Of a stretch of 64,000 bases of DNA, positions 18,186 to 26,456 are shown in pieces. The stretch is from positions 5,969,501 through 6,033,500 of the forward strand of contig NZ_CP134050.1 of the NCBI RefSeq assembly GCF_031583145.1. Direction: 5' to 3'. The first letter of the stretch is position 1, and every line of letters starts with the position of its first letter. The position numbers and the translations under genes are program-made. The DNA comes from Brevibacillus brevis (GTDB taxonomy: Bacteria; Bacillota; Bacilli; Brevibacillales; Brevibacillaceae). The notes under the pieces were generated by a model. It ran no database searches. It was not told where the DNA came from and saw only the letters and a list, made by a program, of their open reading frames with translations.

Positions 18186-19115
18186 TCAGGCTTTCAGGGC
18201 GCGGATAAAGCGCTCAAAAAACGCTTCGTCATCCACGGCCAGGCAGACGTTCATATTCGGTTCCATCCCCAGTCGATTCTGGAAATCGCAAACCGTTTGC
18301 CCATCACACAGGTCGCTTCTCGTCTCGACATCGACATACAGCTTTTGGGTCGTGACCAGGTCGCGGTCCAAGGCGACTGCCACGGCGAGCGGATCGTGCA
18401 TCGCGCAAGCCCGCACGCCGTTGCGCTCGAAGTAGCGCTGGAGATAGTCGGCTGTGCTTTGCTTTACGTAACGGCCAATCGGCGTATCGCCCAGCTCGCG
18501 GATATGGTCTTCGTTCAACAGGACTTTTCTCGTCACGTCGAGCCCGACGAGCGTCAACTCCGGGAAGCCGGCGTGAAAGACGACCTTGGCCGCTTCCGGA
18601 TCGACGAACATGTTGTACTCCGCCGTCGGAGTGACGTTCCCATGCTCGCGTACGACACCGCCCATAAAGACCACTTCTTTGACATGGTGCACCAGCTGCG
18701 GACATTTTCTTACTGCCAGAGCCAGATTGGTCAAAGGACCGGTCATGATCAAGGTAATTTGGCCAGGCTGCGCCAGCACATTTTCGACGATGAAGTCGGG
18801 ACCGAAGCCCTTTGCCGGCTGCGTCACGACGGTCGTATCGCGCAAAGCCCCGCCTAAACCGTCCTCGCCATGTACCCGGTGCTCGAAAAACATCGGCCGC
18901 AAGAGGGGCTGGCTGGCCCCCGGCACTACGGGAACTTGCCCGCCTATTTGCAGCAAATCGAGAATCTTGCACGTATTTTCCGTCGCTTTGGCGAGAGAAA
19001 CGTTGCCGTTGACAGTCGTAATCCCGACCAGGTCAAACTCGCCGCTTTTCGCCGCGAGGATAATCCCGAGAGCATCATCGATCCCAGTGTCTACATCCAG
19101 AATGACCTTCCGCAT
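18186..19115 (-). CDS. Purine/inosine-uridine-type nucleoside hydrolase (IunH family)
   Basis: A 309-aa N-ribohydrolase that splits nucleosides into base and ribose. The calcium-binding DVDTGIDDA motif stands at residues 6-14, the conserved NxNxxPxAE-like region reads TPTAEYNMFVDPEAA, and the C-terminal active-site His is in MHDPLAVAVAL. The start chosen has AGGAGG ten bases upstream; a 12-residue longer start lacks a site. The product has no signal peptide, so it acts on nucleosides after import. It is placed between the binding protein and the permeases of an ABC importer, strong context for co-function. Confidence 0.88.
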   Translation of the reverse strand: MRKVILDVDTGIDDALGIILAAKSGEFDLVGITTVNGNVSLAKATENTCKILDLLQIGGQVPVVPGASQPLLRPMFFEHRVHGEDGLGGALRDTTVVTQPAKGFGPDFIVENVLAQPGQITLIMTGPLTNLALAVRKCPQLVHHVKEVVFMGGVVREHGNVTPTAEYNMFVDPEAAKVVFHAGFPELTLVGLDVTRKVLLNEDHIRELGDTPIGRYVKQSTADYLQRYFERNGVRACAMHDPLAVAVALDRDLVTTQKLYVDVETRSDLCDGQTVCDFQNRLGMEPNMNVCLAVDDEAFFERFIRALKA

Positions 19116-19145
19116 GGTGAGTCCGCCTCCTAGCGTCATAAAATG

Positions 19146-19182
19146 CAACAAGGGTATAACCTCATCGCCTATACCCTTGTTG
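19146..19182 (-). promoter_or_regulatory. Perfect 13-bp stem-loop inside the operon, after the binding-protein gene
   Basis: CAACAAGGGTATA (19146-19158) and its exact complement (19170-19182) enclose an 11-base loop in the 84-base gap between the binding protein and the nucleoside hydrolase. No T run follows, so it is more likely an RNA-stabilising or partial-attenuation element that raises binding-protein output over the membrane parts. Confidence 0.6.
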
Positions 19183-19199
19183 TTCGATCTGTCCTGTTA

Positions 19200-20273
19200 T
19201 TATCCGGTGATTTCGCGGTTCCAACGATCGATCCAAGCTTTGGAGTGCTCATTGACGAATTTCATATCCAGCTTGCGCAGCTTGTTGATGGTCTCTTCGC
19301 CGTAGGTCACGCCTTTTGCTTCTTCGTCCGTCAGCTTCACTTCTTTGTTTACCGGAGAATCCACTTTCGCTTTGGCCGTTTTCTCTTGTACTTCCTTGCT
19401 CAATTGCCAGTTGATGAATTCTTCCGCCAGCTCTTTGTGCTTGCTGCCTTTGACGATGTTGACGGTGTTCATTACCGCGTAGCCGCCTTCTTCCGGGCTC
19501 ACGAACTTCGCTTCCGGAACAGCCGCTTGAATGTCTTTGAAGTACATCTCCATGATCGGTCCGGCCGCAATCTCTTCCTGGCTGAACATGTTTACGTATT
19601 CCGACGTTTTGTCGTAGTATTTCACAACACCTTTATTGACTTCCTTCATTTTGGAAAAGGCCTGTTCTTCATTGAATTCCTTGCTGCCAGCGGCCTGGGA
19701 TGCGGCATCCAGCATCATCGGGCCGGTAGTCGAAGTGATGTTCGGGAGAGTCAGCTTGCCCGCCAGCTCCGGGTTCCACAGGTCCTTCCAGCTCTTGATA
19801 TCCGTCTTGATGACGTTCGGATTGTAGACGATCCCGAACTGCCCGATGGTATAGGCAGGGCCGTAATCCTCGCCCAGCGGAGCTTTGGCGATGTCGTAAA
19901 TTTTATCGAGGTTCGGGATATGGCTGCGATCGATCTTTTCGAAAGCGCCGCTCTCGATTCCTTGTTGCGCATAGTAGTCCGACAAGTAGATCAAATCCAC
20001 ATCGGAGCTGCCTTGGCGGATTTTATTCAGGCGCTCTGCGTTGTTTCCGATCTCCAGCACGATTTTTACGTTGTGCTCTTTCTCGAATGGCTCGTACACT
20101 TCTTTGCGGAAGAAATCTTCAGAAAAGCCCCAAGTAGAAATGACCAGTTTTTCCGGCTCGCCCTTGGCAGCTCCTCCCGCCGCGTTTTCCTTCGGTTGCT
20201 CGCTATTGCCGCAACCCGCCAGCGCCAGCGAAATCATAGAAAAAGAAAGTACTCCTGTCAGCCACTTTTTCAT
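19200..20273 (-). CDS. Extracellular solute-binding lipoprotein, PotD-type
   Basis: A 357-aa lipoprotein: Lys-Lys start, hydrophobic stretch and LAGC lipobox with Cys 21 as the lipidated residue. The mature protein belongs to the PotD/iron family of periplasmic-type binding proteins (class with YLSDYYAQQG and YGPAYTIGQFG segments). First gene of the six-gene importer/salvage operon. ATG preceded by GGAGG at eight bases. The ligand pocket cannot be read reliably; polyamine by homology, purine nucleoside by context. Confidence 0.82.
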   Translation of the reverse strand: MKKWLTGVLSFSMISLALAGCGNSEQPKENAAGGAAKGEPEKLVISTWGFSEDFFRKEVYEPFEKEHNVKIVLEIGNNAERLNKIRQGSSDVDLIYLSDYYAQQGIESGAFEKIDRSHIPNLDKIYDIAKAPLGEDYGPAYTIGQFGIVYNPNVIKTDIKSWKDLWNPELAGKLTLPNITSTTGPMMLDAASQAAGSKEFNEEQAFSKMKEVNKGVVKYYDKTSEYVNMFSQEEIAAGPIMEMYFKDIQAAVPEAKFVSPEEGGYAVMNTVNIVKGSKHKELAEEFINWQLSKEVQEKTAKAKVDSPVNKEVKLTDEEAKGVTYGEETINKLRKLDMKFVNEHSKAWIDRWNREITG

Positions 20274-20407
20274 TTTGTATTCCTCCATTTTTGGTTTCGG
20301 ATCGAATGGTTTCCTTTGTTTGACAGTACAACCCTGTTTGCGCCTACTTTTCCACTGGCTTCATCGGCCTATGCGCCATCACACCTTCGAATAGAAATAA
20401 ATGGAAA

Positions 20408-20465
20408 AAAAGAAAAGAAAAGCGCCCTTGATTAGAAGTGTGAATTCTAAACAAGAGCACTTTTC
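20408..20465 (-). terminator. Long hairpin with T-rich tail between the DUF2294 gene and the importer operon
   Basis: On the minus strand GAAAAGTGCTCTTG pairs with CAAGGGCGCTTTTC, with an inner TTAGAA/TTCTAA arm, and TTTTCTTTTTTT follows. It may end the DUF2294 transcript or act as a leader attenuator of the importer operon, whose first ATG is 135 bases downstream. No purine riboswitch core was recognised nearby. Confidence 0.6.
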
Positions 20466-20553
20466 TTCGTAAACAAAGAGAAGCGACACCCGTTTTCCAT
20501 CGCCTTCGGTCTTCCTCTCAGATAGATCCAAGAGGAAAATCCGAACGGCTCTG

Positions 20554-20910
20554 TCAGGTATTCGTTTGCGGTTCAGCCAAAATGACGTTCGTGATGGCCC
20601 ATTGCGTAGCCGAGTCGTAATCCCTCAGCACGGCTTCCATGTCGAGGTTGAGTTCTTCCTGCAGACGTTCCCGCAGTTTCTTCTTATAAAGAAGCGACAT
20701 ACGGAAATCGACCTCGAGCTTGAGAGCGGGCGCCTCCCCTTCCAATGCCGCCGACCGCGGAGAACGCCGGTGCTTGGCATAAAAGGTGATGATCTGGTTG
20801 TCGATAGTTACTCTCAGGAGGGTTGTCCCAAATCCGAACAACTCCTTGGCTATCTCATTATAGATAGCAGACAGCCTTTTCTTGCTTTCGTTTGTGTCCT
20901 GTATAGTCAT
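20554..20910 (-). CDS. DUF2294-family small protein
   Basis: A 118-aa soluble protein with the DUF2294 pattern: a helix ending AIYNEIAKELFGFG, then a strand-turn-strand (LLRVTIDNQIITFYAKHR) and a basic YKKKLRERLQEELN helix. Function unknown; I recall homologues being common in spore-formers. The start at 20910 is preferred because AGGTGA lies just upstream and the 18 extra residues of the longer frame look non-conserved. Confidence 0.7.
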   Translation of the reverse strand: MTIQDTNESKKRLSAIYNEIAKELFGFGTTLLRVTIDNQIITFYAKHRRSPRSAALEGEAPALKLEVDFRMSLLYKKKLRERLQEELNLDMEAVLRDYDSATQWAITNVILAEPQTNT

Positions 20911-21050
20911 GACATCACCTGCGAGAGTAAGTATCAGGCTCGTTGATTGTTTTTCATTATACATATGATCCGAGCCTCAATCAAGTAATCATTCGTATTT
21001 TGATCAATTTACAAAAATTCAGTCTACATAAATTGATTTTGGAAAAACAT

Positions 21051-21079
21051 TTGACACGCTTAAAAAGGCGCGCTATAAT
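21051..21079 (+). promoter_or_regulatory. Consensus SigA promoter of the S-box/metQNI operon
   Basis: Perfect -35 TTGACA (21051-21056) and perfect -10 TATAAT (21074-21079) with a 17-base spacer. Transcription would begin about 40 bases before the riboswitch. A consensus promoter fits control by termination in the leader. Confidence 0.9.
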
Positions 21080-21125
21080 CCAACTAACCAAATCAGAATA
21101 AATTGGTTTTAACTGCATACCCACA

Positions 21126-21231
21126 TCTCTTATGAAGAGAGGCGGAGGGACTGGCCCTGTGAAGCCTCGGCAACCTATCTCGTACAGATATGGTGCCAAA
21201 TCCAGCGGAAGATATTCCGGAAGATAAGAGA
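21126..21231 (+). ncRNA. SAM riboswitch (S-box) leader
   Basis: The S-box core is clear: closing helix TCTCTTAT/ATAAGAGA, then AGAGGCGGAGGGACTGGCCC, a GAAGCC..GGCAACC segment and a GGTGCCAAATCC junction. It binds S-adenosylmethionine and, when bound, allows the terminator at 21262-21290 to form, turning off the methionine importer genes that follow. Confidence 0.97.
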
Positions 21232-21261
21232 GGACAGCGACCGTCTAACCATGACCGTTTC

Positions 21262-21290
21262 GACCTCTTCTTCTGGAAGAGGTCTTTTTT
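21262..21290 (+). terminator. S-box expression-platform terminator
   Basis: GACCTCTTC pairs exactly with GAAGAGGTC and is followed by six T, 100 bases before metQ. Confidence 0.92.
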
Positions 21291-21389
21291 GTACAGCTGG
21301 AACTCGGTATTCCTACGCGGTTTCCTTGCATCCATTCGGTTTTTACTTTTCAAAACATAGATAATCATTTGACAAGGGGAGAAACCATC

Positions 21390-22217
21390 ATGAAAAAATC
21401 AGGACTGATTCTTAGCTCACTGCTGCTCGCAGCATCCTTGCTGACTGCTTGCGGCGCCAAACAGGAAGCGGCACCGGCGGCAAACGCTGGCACCGAACAA
21501 AAAACCATCAAGGTAGGCGTAACGGGCGGTCCGCACGAAGAAATTTTCAACAAAGTGAAGGAAGTGGCCAAGACCCAAGGCCTCGATGTAGAAGTGGTCG
21601 TTTTCAATGACTATGTGCAGCCCAACCAGGCGCTCGATAAAGGGAATCTGGACCTCAACAGCTTTCAGACGATTCCTTTCCTGAACAAATTCAACGAGGA
21701 CCACAAAACCAAGCTGGTCGAGATCGGCAAAGGCGTTACCTTCCCAATGGGGATTTACTCCACCAAGCACAAGAAGGTGGAAGAGATTCCGGAAGGCGGC
21801 GTAGTAGGGATTCAAAACGACCCGACGCAACGCGCTCGAGCTTTGCTGCTCTATCAAGCTGCCGGGCTGATCAAGCTGAAGGATGGCGCGGGTGACAATG
21901 CTACCCCGCTCGATATCGTGGAAAACCCGAAAAAGCTGGAGTTCAAAGAATTGGAGGCTCCTTTCCTGGCTCGCTCCCTGAAAAACTTTGAAGCGGCGAC
22001 GATCAACACCAACTTTGCCATGGAAGCCGGCTATTCTCCGAAAAAAGACGCCATTTTCGCGGAAGGCGCCGACTCGCCGTACGTAAACGTCCTGGTAGCA
22101 AAAGAAGAGAACAAGGACAACCCTGCTTTCAAAAAGCTGGTAGACATCTACCGTTCCGAAGAAGTTAAGAAATTCATCGACGAACACTTTGATGGAGCTG
22201 TGCTCCCATCCTGGTAA
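21390..22217 (+). CDS. metQ: Methionine-binding lipoprotein MetQ
   Basis: A 275-aa lipoprotein with LLTAC lipobox (Cys 21) and the NlpA/MetQ fold: VGVTGGPHEEIFNKV, the EVVVFNDYVQPNQAL segment, FLNKFNEDH, and PTQRARALLL. It captures D- or L-methionine at the outer membrane face. Start at 21390 has AGGGGAG eight bases upstream; the frame extends seven codons further without a site. First gene of metQNI under the S-box. Confidence 0.95.
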   Translation: MKKSGLILSSLLLAASLLTACGAKQEAAPAANAGTEQKTIKVGVTGGPHEEIFNKVKEVAKTQGLDVEVVVFNDYVQPNQALDKGNLDLNSFQTIPFLNKFNEDHKTKLVEIGKGVTFPMGIYSTKHKKVEEIPEGGVVGIQNDPTQRARALLLYQAAGLIKLKDGAGDNATPLDIVENPKKLEFKELEAPFLARSLKNFEAATINTNFAMEAGYSPKKDAIFAEGADSPYVNVLVAKEENKDNPAFKKLVDIYRSEEVKKFIDEHFDGAVLPSW

Positions 22218-22252
22218 GACACTGACTATCCAACAACAAGGAGACTGGAGAG

Positions 22253-23290
22253 ATGATACAGCTAACCGATATCCATAAGACGTACAAGGTGGGCAACAAG
22301 CAGGTCGAGGCGTTGAAGGGCGTGACCCTGAACGTGGAGAGAGGACAAATTTTCGGCGTGATCGGCTTTAGCGGAGCAGGGAAAAGCACCCTGCTTCGCA
22401 CGATCAACCTCCTCGAAAAACCGTCCGGCGGCACCGTCGTAGTCAACGGTCAGGATATGCTTTCCCTGAAAGAAAAAGAGCTGAGACAAGCGCGCAAAAA
22501 GATCGGGATTATCTTTCAGCACTTCAACCTGCTGTCTTCCTATAATGTCTTTGACAACGTAGCCGAGATTTTGCGAATGAACCGCGTACCGAAAGATGTC
22601 ATCAAGCAAAAGGTGGAGGATCTGCTGCGATTGGTCGGCCTCGAAGACAAGGCCCACTCCTACCCGTCTCAGCTGTCGGGGGGCCAAAAACAGCGTGTCG
22701 GCATCGCGCGGGCGCTGGCGACCGATCCGGAGATTCTGCTGTGCGACGAAGCCACTTCGGCTCTCGACCCGCAGACGACCGACTCGATCCTCGAGCTGCT
22801 TCTGGACATCAACCGGAAGTTCAATTTGACCATCGTGCTGATCACACATGAGATGCAGGTCATCAAAAAAATCTGCGACCACGTAGCCATCATGGAAAAC
22901 GGTCTGATCATCGAGCAAGGGACGGTTCTGGACATTTTCAGCAATCCGCAGCAGCCTACGACCCGGAACTTCATCAAAACCATTTTTGATGACAATGTGC
23001 CGCATGAAATCCTGTCGAAAATCAAACAGACCGGGCCGTCGGCAAAAATTTTGCGCGTCGCTTTCCGCGGGGATGCTGCCCTCGACCCTGTCCTCGGTAC
23101 CTTGTCTGCCCGCTTCCCGGTCAGCACCAACCTGCTGTACGGCTCGATCACGTCGATCAAGGGAACGGCCCTGGGCATTTTGCTCCTGCACATTTCCGGT
23201 GAGGAAAAGGCGGTGCAGGACGGCATCGCGTTCTTGCGAGAATCGGTGTACAACGTAGAAATCGTGACACGAGAGGAGGGTTCCCGCTAA
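22253..23290 (+). CDS. metN: Methionine importer ATP-binding protein MetN
   Basis: A 345-aa ATPase with Walker A GFSGAGKST near 38-46, signature LSGGQKQRV, Walker B ILLCDEATSALD, and a C-terminal NIL domain (about 265-340) that binds methionine and inhibits transport when the cell is replete. Its last base is shared with the metI start. Confidence 0.95.
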   Translation: MIQLTDIHKTYKVGNKQVEALKGVTLNVERGQIFGVIGFSGAGKSTLLRTINLLEKPSGGTVVVNGQDMLSLKEKELRQARKKIGIIFQHFNLLSSYNVFDNVAEILRMNRVPKDVIKQKVEDLLRLVGLEDKAHSYPSQLSGGQKQRVGIARALATDPEILLCDEATSALDPQTTDSILELLLDINRKFNLTIVLITHEMQVIKKICDHVAIMENGLIIEQGTVLDIFSNPQQPTTRNFIKTIFDDNVPHEILSKIKQTGPSAKILRVAFRGDAALDPVLGTLSARFPVSTNLLYGSITSIKGTALGILLLHISGEEKAVQDGIAFLRESVYNVEIVTREEGSR

Positions 23291-23952
23291 TGGACCGCTT
23301 GGCAGAAATGATCCCCGTATTCGGACAGTCTCTGGAAGAAACCGTCATCATGGTCGGCATCTCCCTGTTTGTGGCGACAATCGTCGGCATTCCTTTGGGA
23401 ATCCTGCTCGTGATCACGCAAGGCAACCACCTGTTCCCGAACAAGTGGATCTACCACACCTTGAACACCGTCATCAACGTCGTTCGCTCTCTTCCTTTCA
23501 TTATTTTGATGGTAGCCATCATTCCGTTTACGGAGCTGATCGTCGGCACCTCCATCGGGATCGAAGGAGCGATCGTCCCGCTGATCGTGTACACAGCTCC
23601 CTACATTTCCCGCCTGATGGAGACGGCCCTGCTGGACGTCGACCGCGGCGTGATCGAGGCGTACCAGGCGATGGGCGCTTCCCGGACGCAGATCATCTTC
23701 CGCATCATGCTTCGCGAAGCGCGTCCAGGCATCGTGCTTTGTCTGACCATCGCAACCATAGGCCTGATCGGAGCGACTGCGATGGCGGGTGCGGTCGGGG
23801 CAGGCGGATTGGGCGACCTCGCCCTGCGCTACGGCTACCAGCAATGGGACATCGAAGTCATGATCATCACAGTAGTGATCCTGGTCGTGCTCGTCCAGCT
23901 GATCCAGTCGCTCGGCAACTGGGCAGCCCGAAAGCTGAAAAAGAGTGCGTAA
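23290..23952 (+). CDS. metI: Methionine importer permease MetI
   Basis: A 220-aa permease with five membrane helices and the EAA loop (EAYQAMGASRTQIIFRIMLREA). Its ATG overlaps the TAA of metN. Completes the MetNIQ importer. Confidence 0.95.
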   Translation: MDRLAEMIPVFGQSLEETVIMVGISLFVATIVGIPLGILLVITQGNHLFPNKWIYHTLNTVINVVRSLPFIILMVAIIPFTELIVGTSIGIEGAIVPLIVYTAPYISRLMETALLDVDRGVIEAYQAMGASRTQIIFRIMLREARPGIVLCLTIATIGLIGATAMAGAVGAGGLGDLALRYGYQQWDIEVMIITVVILVVLVQLIQSLGNWAARKLKKSA

Positions 23953-23958
23953 GCGCGT

Positions 23959-23990
23959 AAACCTCTAGCCGGCATATGGTTAGAGGTTTT
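23959..23990 (+). terminator. Terminator of metQNI
   Basis: AAACCTCTA pairs with TAGAGGTTT around a 13-base loop; TTTG follows. Seven bases after the metI stop. Confidence 0.75.
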
Positions 23991-24038
23991 GTGCTATTGT
24001 CAAAAGCAAAAGAGTAAAGTGAAATGGAGGCATTCTAC

Positions 24039-25415
24039 ATGCGCAGCATCCCCGAAACGCTGTTGGAAGATTTGAAAAAAATCACCGCCGATGACCGTGC
24101 TACCGCCAATGAAACCATGCTGCATCAGCACAGCAAGGACGAGTCTCACCATAGCCCCGTGCTGCCGGACGTCGTCGTATTCCCGACTTCCCGGGAAGAG
24201 GTAGCGGGCATTTTGAAGTACGCGAACGAACACTCCATCCCTGTCGTCCCCTTTGGCGCGGGCTCCAGCCTGGAGGGCCACTGCATCCCGCTGCAGGGAG
24301 GCATTTCCCTCGATTTTCAACAGATGAATCAAATCGTCGAGGTGCGACCGGACGACTTCCTCGTGCGCGTCCAGCCTGGTGTCACCCGCACCCAGCTCAA
24401 TGCCGCCCTGAAAAAACACGGACTCTTCTTCCCGGTCGATCCCGGTGCAGATGCGACGATCGGGGGCATGACCGCCACCAACGCGAGCGGTACGACCAGC
24501 GTCCGCTACGGCATCATGCGCAGCCAGGTGCGGGACCTCGAAGTCGCGCTGGCTGACGGCTCGATCATTCGTACCGGCGGCCTGTCCGCCAAGTCGTCTT
24601 CGGGCTACCATCTGACAGGACTGTTTGTCGGATCTGAGGGGACGCTTGGCGCCTTTACGGAAATCACCCTGAAAGTGTACGGCATTCCCGAGACTGTGAT
24701 CGCCGGACGGGCTGCCTTCCCTACAGTAAAGGCAGCCGTGGATGGGGCCTTGTCGCTGCTTGCGGCCGGTATTGCCATCGCCCGCGTCGAGCTGGTAGAC
24801 AGCGCCTCGATTCGCCAAGTCAACCTGCACAGCGAAACCGACTATCTGGAGCAGCCCACCTTGTTCCTCGAATTCCACGGCAACGAAGCCGGCCTTTCTC
24901 ACGACGTATCCTTCGCCCAGGATCTTCTGGCGGAGCATGGCTGCGTGGACTTCCTGGTGGAGACAGACTCCAAAAAGCGCGCCAAGCTGTGGGAAGCCCG
25001 TCACAACCTCGCATACGCCTACAAGCACGGCTTCTCCGGAAAAGAAATGATGCTCACAGACGTATGTCTTCCCCTGTCCGAATTGACAGGAGCGGTCGTC
25101 TACGCTCGTGAGGTGATTGACCAAAGCGGTCTGGCAGGCGGTGTCCTCGGCCACGTAGGGGACGGCAACTTCCACACGACTCTCATGTTCAACAAGCAGG
25201 ATCCGGCCGAAGTACAGCTCGCAGAAGAGGTCAATGCCAAAATCGTCGAGTACGCCCTGCAAAAAGGCGGCACCTGCACTGGCGAGCACGGCATCGGCAT
25301 CGGGAAAAAGAAGTACCTCCAAAAGGAGCATCCGGATACTTTGCCGTGGATGAAGCTCATTAAACAGCAATTTGACCCGAAAAACATCCTGAATCCGGGC
25401 AAAATCCTCCCGTAG
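24039..25415 (+). CDS. FAD-binding 2-hydroxyacid oxidase/dehydrogenase (GlcD / D-lactate dehydrogenase type)
   Basis: A 458-aa flavoprotein with an N-terminal FAD_binding_4 (PCMH) domain (PFGAGSSLEGH, PGADATIGGMTATNASG) and a C-terminal FAD-oxidase domain with the HVGDGNFH and TGEHGIGIGKK motifs. It oxidises glycolate or D-lactate to the 2-oxo acid and passes electrons to the respiratory chain or a partner subunit. The second in-frame ATG (24039) is chosen because GGAGG lies eight bases before it, within the codons that follow the first ATG. Monocistronic. Which 2-hydroxyacid it uses cannot be decided from sequence. Confidence 0.88.
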   Translation: MRSIPETLLEDLKKITADDRATANETMLHQHSKDESHHSPVLPDVVVFPTSREEVAGILKYANEHSIPVVPFGAGSSLEGHCIPLQGGISLDFQQMNQIVEVRPDDFLVRVQPGVTRTQLNAALKKHGLFFPVDPGADATIGGMTATNASGTTSVRYGIMRSQVRDLEVALADGSIIRTGGLSAKSSSGYHLTGLFVGSEGTLGAFTEITLKVYGIPETVIAGRAAFPTVKAAVDGALSLLAAGIAIARVELVDSASIRQVNLHSETDYLEQPTLFLEFHGNEAGLSHDVSFAQDLLAEHGCVDFLVETDSKKRAKLWEARHNLAYAYKHGFSGKEMMLTDVCLPLSELTGAVVYAREVIDQSGLAGGVLGHVGDGNFHTTLMFNKQDPAEVQLAEEVNAKIVEYALQKGGTCTGEHGIGIGKKKYLQKEHPDTLPWMKLIKQQFDPKNILNPGKILP

Positions 25416-25467
25416 CCACGTCTCGCTCGTCCCTGCTTCCTATTGTTCACGGTTTGTTTGGTGGTAA

Positions 25468-25496
25468 TTGACCACATATTCGTGTACACTTATTTA
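25468..25496 (+). promoter_or_regulatory. SigA-type promoter before the 147-aa protein gene
   Basis: TTGACC (25468-25473) and TATTTA (25491-25496), spacer 17 bases. The next gene starts 43 bases downstream. Confidence 0.55.
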
Positions 25497-25538
25497 TGTA
25501 TATAGGGTCATACCAAAGAGAGGGGCTTCGCGATTCGC

Positions 25539-25982
25539 ATGAAAAAATTACTCATGTTGTTGGTTGCCGTTACACTCGTATTCGCTTCCGGCGGGTATAT
25601 CGACCACGCCGATGCAAAAGGCTACAAATCCGGTAAAAAAACGTTTAACTCGAACACGGCTCCTACGCATACGCAAACACCAAGCAAGGGCGATTCAAAT
25701 GTAAACGCTAGTACCAATAAAAGCACGACTACGCCGACCAATACGCCTTCCACAGCTGCTCCAAGCAAGAGCGGCGGCTTCATGAAAGGTCTGCTTGTAG
25801 GCGGTCTCGCCGGAATGCTGTTCGGCGGATTGTTTGGCAACATGGGCGCACTGGGAGCGATTTTCGGCTTCTTAATCAACATGCTGGCGATCGTCGCCGT
25901 CATCGTCCTGATTCGCAAGATCTTCGTCTACTTTAAAACGCAACGTGAAAAGAAACAGGAATTGAACCCATGGAAAAGATAA
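25539..25982 (+). CDS. Exported glycine-rich membrane protein, Tim44-like N-terminal type
   Basis: A 147-aa protein with a signal peptide (residues 1-25), a Thr/Ser/Asn-rich spacer (about 35-78), then a glycine-rich hydrophobic segment (KGLLVGGLAGMLFGGLFG) and a second helix (LINMLAIVAVIVLIRKIF), ending in a basic tail. The spacer plus double-glycine helix resembles the front part of bacterial Tim44-domain proteins, but the Tim44 domain itself is absent. Function unknown. The only ATG is 14 bases after AGAGGGG, an unusually long gap. The end overlaps the next gene by 13 bases, so the two are co-translated. Confidence 0.65.
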   Translation: MKKLLMLLVAVTLVFASGGYIDHADAKGYKSGKKTFNSNTAPTHTQTPSKGDSNVNASTNKSTTTPTNTPSTAAPSKSGGFMKGLLVGGLAGMLFGGLFGNMGALGAIFGFLINMLAIVAVIVLIRKIFVYFKTQREKKQELNPWKR

Positions 25983-26269
25983 CGATTTCCGAGCAAGTAT
26001 TGATCAACGCCATTTGCCTGCACGTGGCGAGCAAGAAGCAGATTCAGCCGCAAGAGGTCGAAGTTGAGCTGATGTGGGATGATGAGTACGGCTTCTCGGC
26101 TGAAGTATACGCGCTGGGAAGGAAGCAGGTCTTCATCGAGGTCAATTTGATCGAGGCGATCCGTTACTATCTCGAGACGCAGATGGGACGCAATCCGTAT
26201 TCCGCAGGCATCGAGCTGGTGCTGGACGAAGAGGAAGGCATCCTTGCCTATGTGACGTACCAAAGCTAA
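25970..26269 (+). CDS. DUF2653 (YxcD-like) small protein
   Basis: A 99-aa acidic soluble protein. The pattern (ISEQVLINAICLHVA, VEVELMWDDEYGFSAEV, LIEAIRYYLE, LDEEEGILAYV) fits DUF2653, known from spore-formers with no established role. It overlaps the preceding membrane protein gene and ends before a strong terminator, forming a two-gene unit. Confidence 0.75.
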   Translation: MEKITISEQVLINAICLHVASKKQIQPQEVEVELMWDDEYGFSAEVYALGRKQVFIEVNLIEAIRYYLETQMGRNPYSAGIELVLDEEEGILAYVTYQS

Positions 26270-26297
26270 GTCAACCGAAGAGCTAGCTACAAAGAAC

Positions 26298-26327
26298 AGC
26301 CAATCCGAATCTATCGGATTGGCTTTC
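26298..26327 (+). terminator. Terminator of the DUF2653 operon
   Basis: AGCCAATCCGA pairs exactly with TCGGATTGGCT around ATCTA; TTTC follows. Confidence 0.85.
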
Positions 26328-26396
26328 TGCTATTTCTGGCAATCGAAATCCTCGCTGCATGGCGATGGGGGATCCCACCCGACTGAAAGGTCAAAT

Positions 26397-26435
26397 CAAA
26401 AAGACCATTCCCAGGAGGCTTACCCAGGAATGGCC
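26397..26435 (-). terminator. Terminator of the siderophore importer operon
   Basis: On the minus strand GGCCATTCC and GGGAATGGTC form a hairpin, followed by TTTTTG, 20 bases after the binding-protein stop. Confidence 0.75.
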
Positions 26436-26456
26436 CGGCATTTCCAGTCTGACGTT

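Noticed and set aside
20274..20553. Possible purine riboswitch before the nucleoside importer operon
   Set aside because: The conserved purine-aptamer core and loop sequences were not found on the minus strand.
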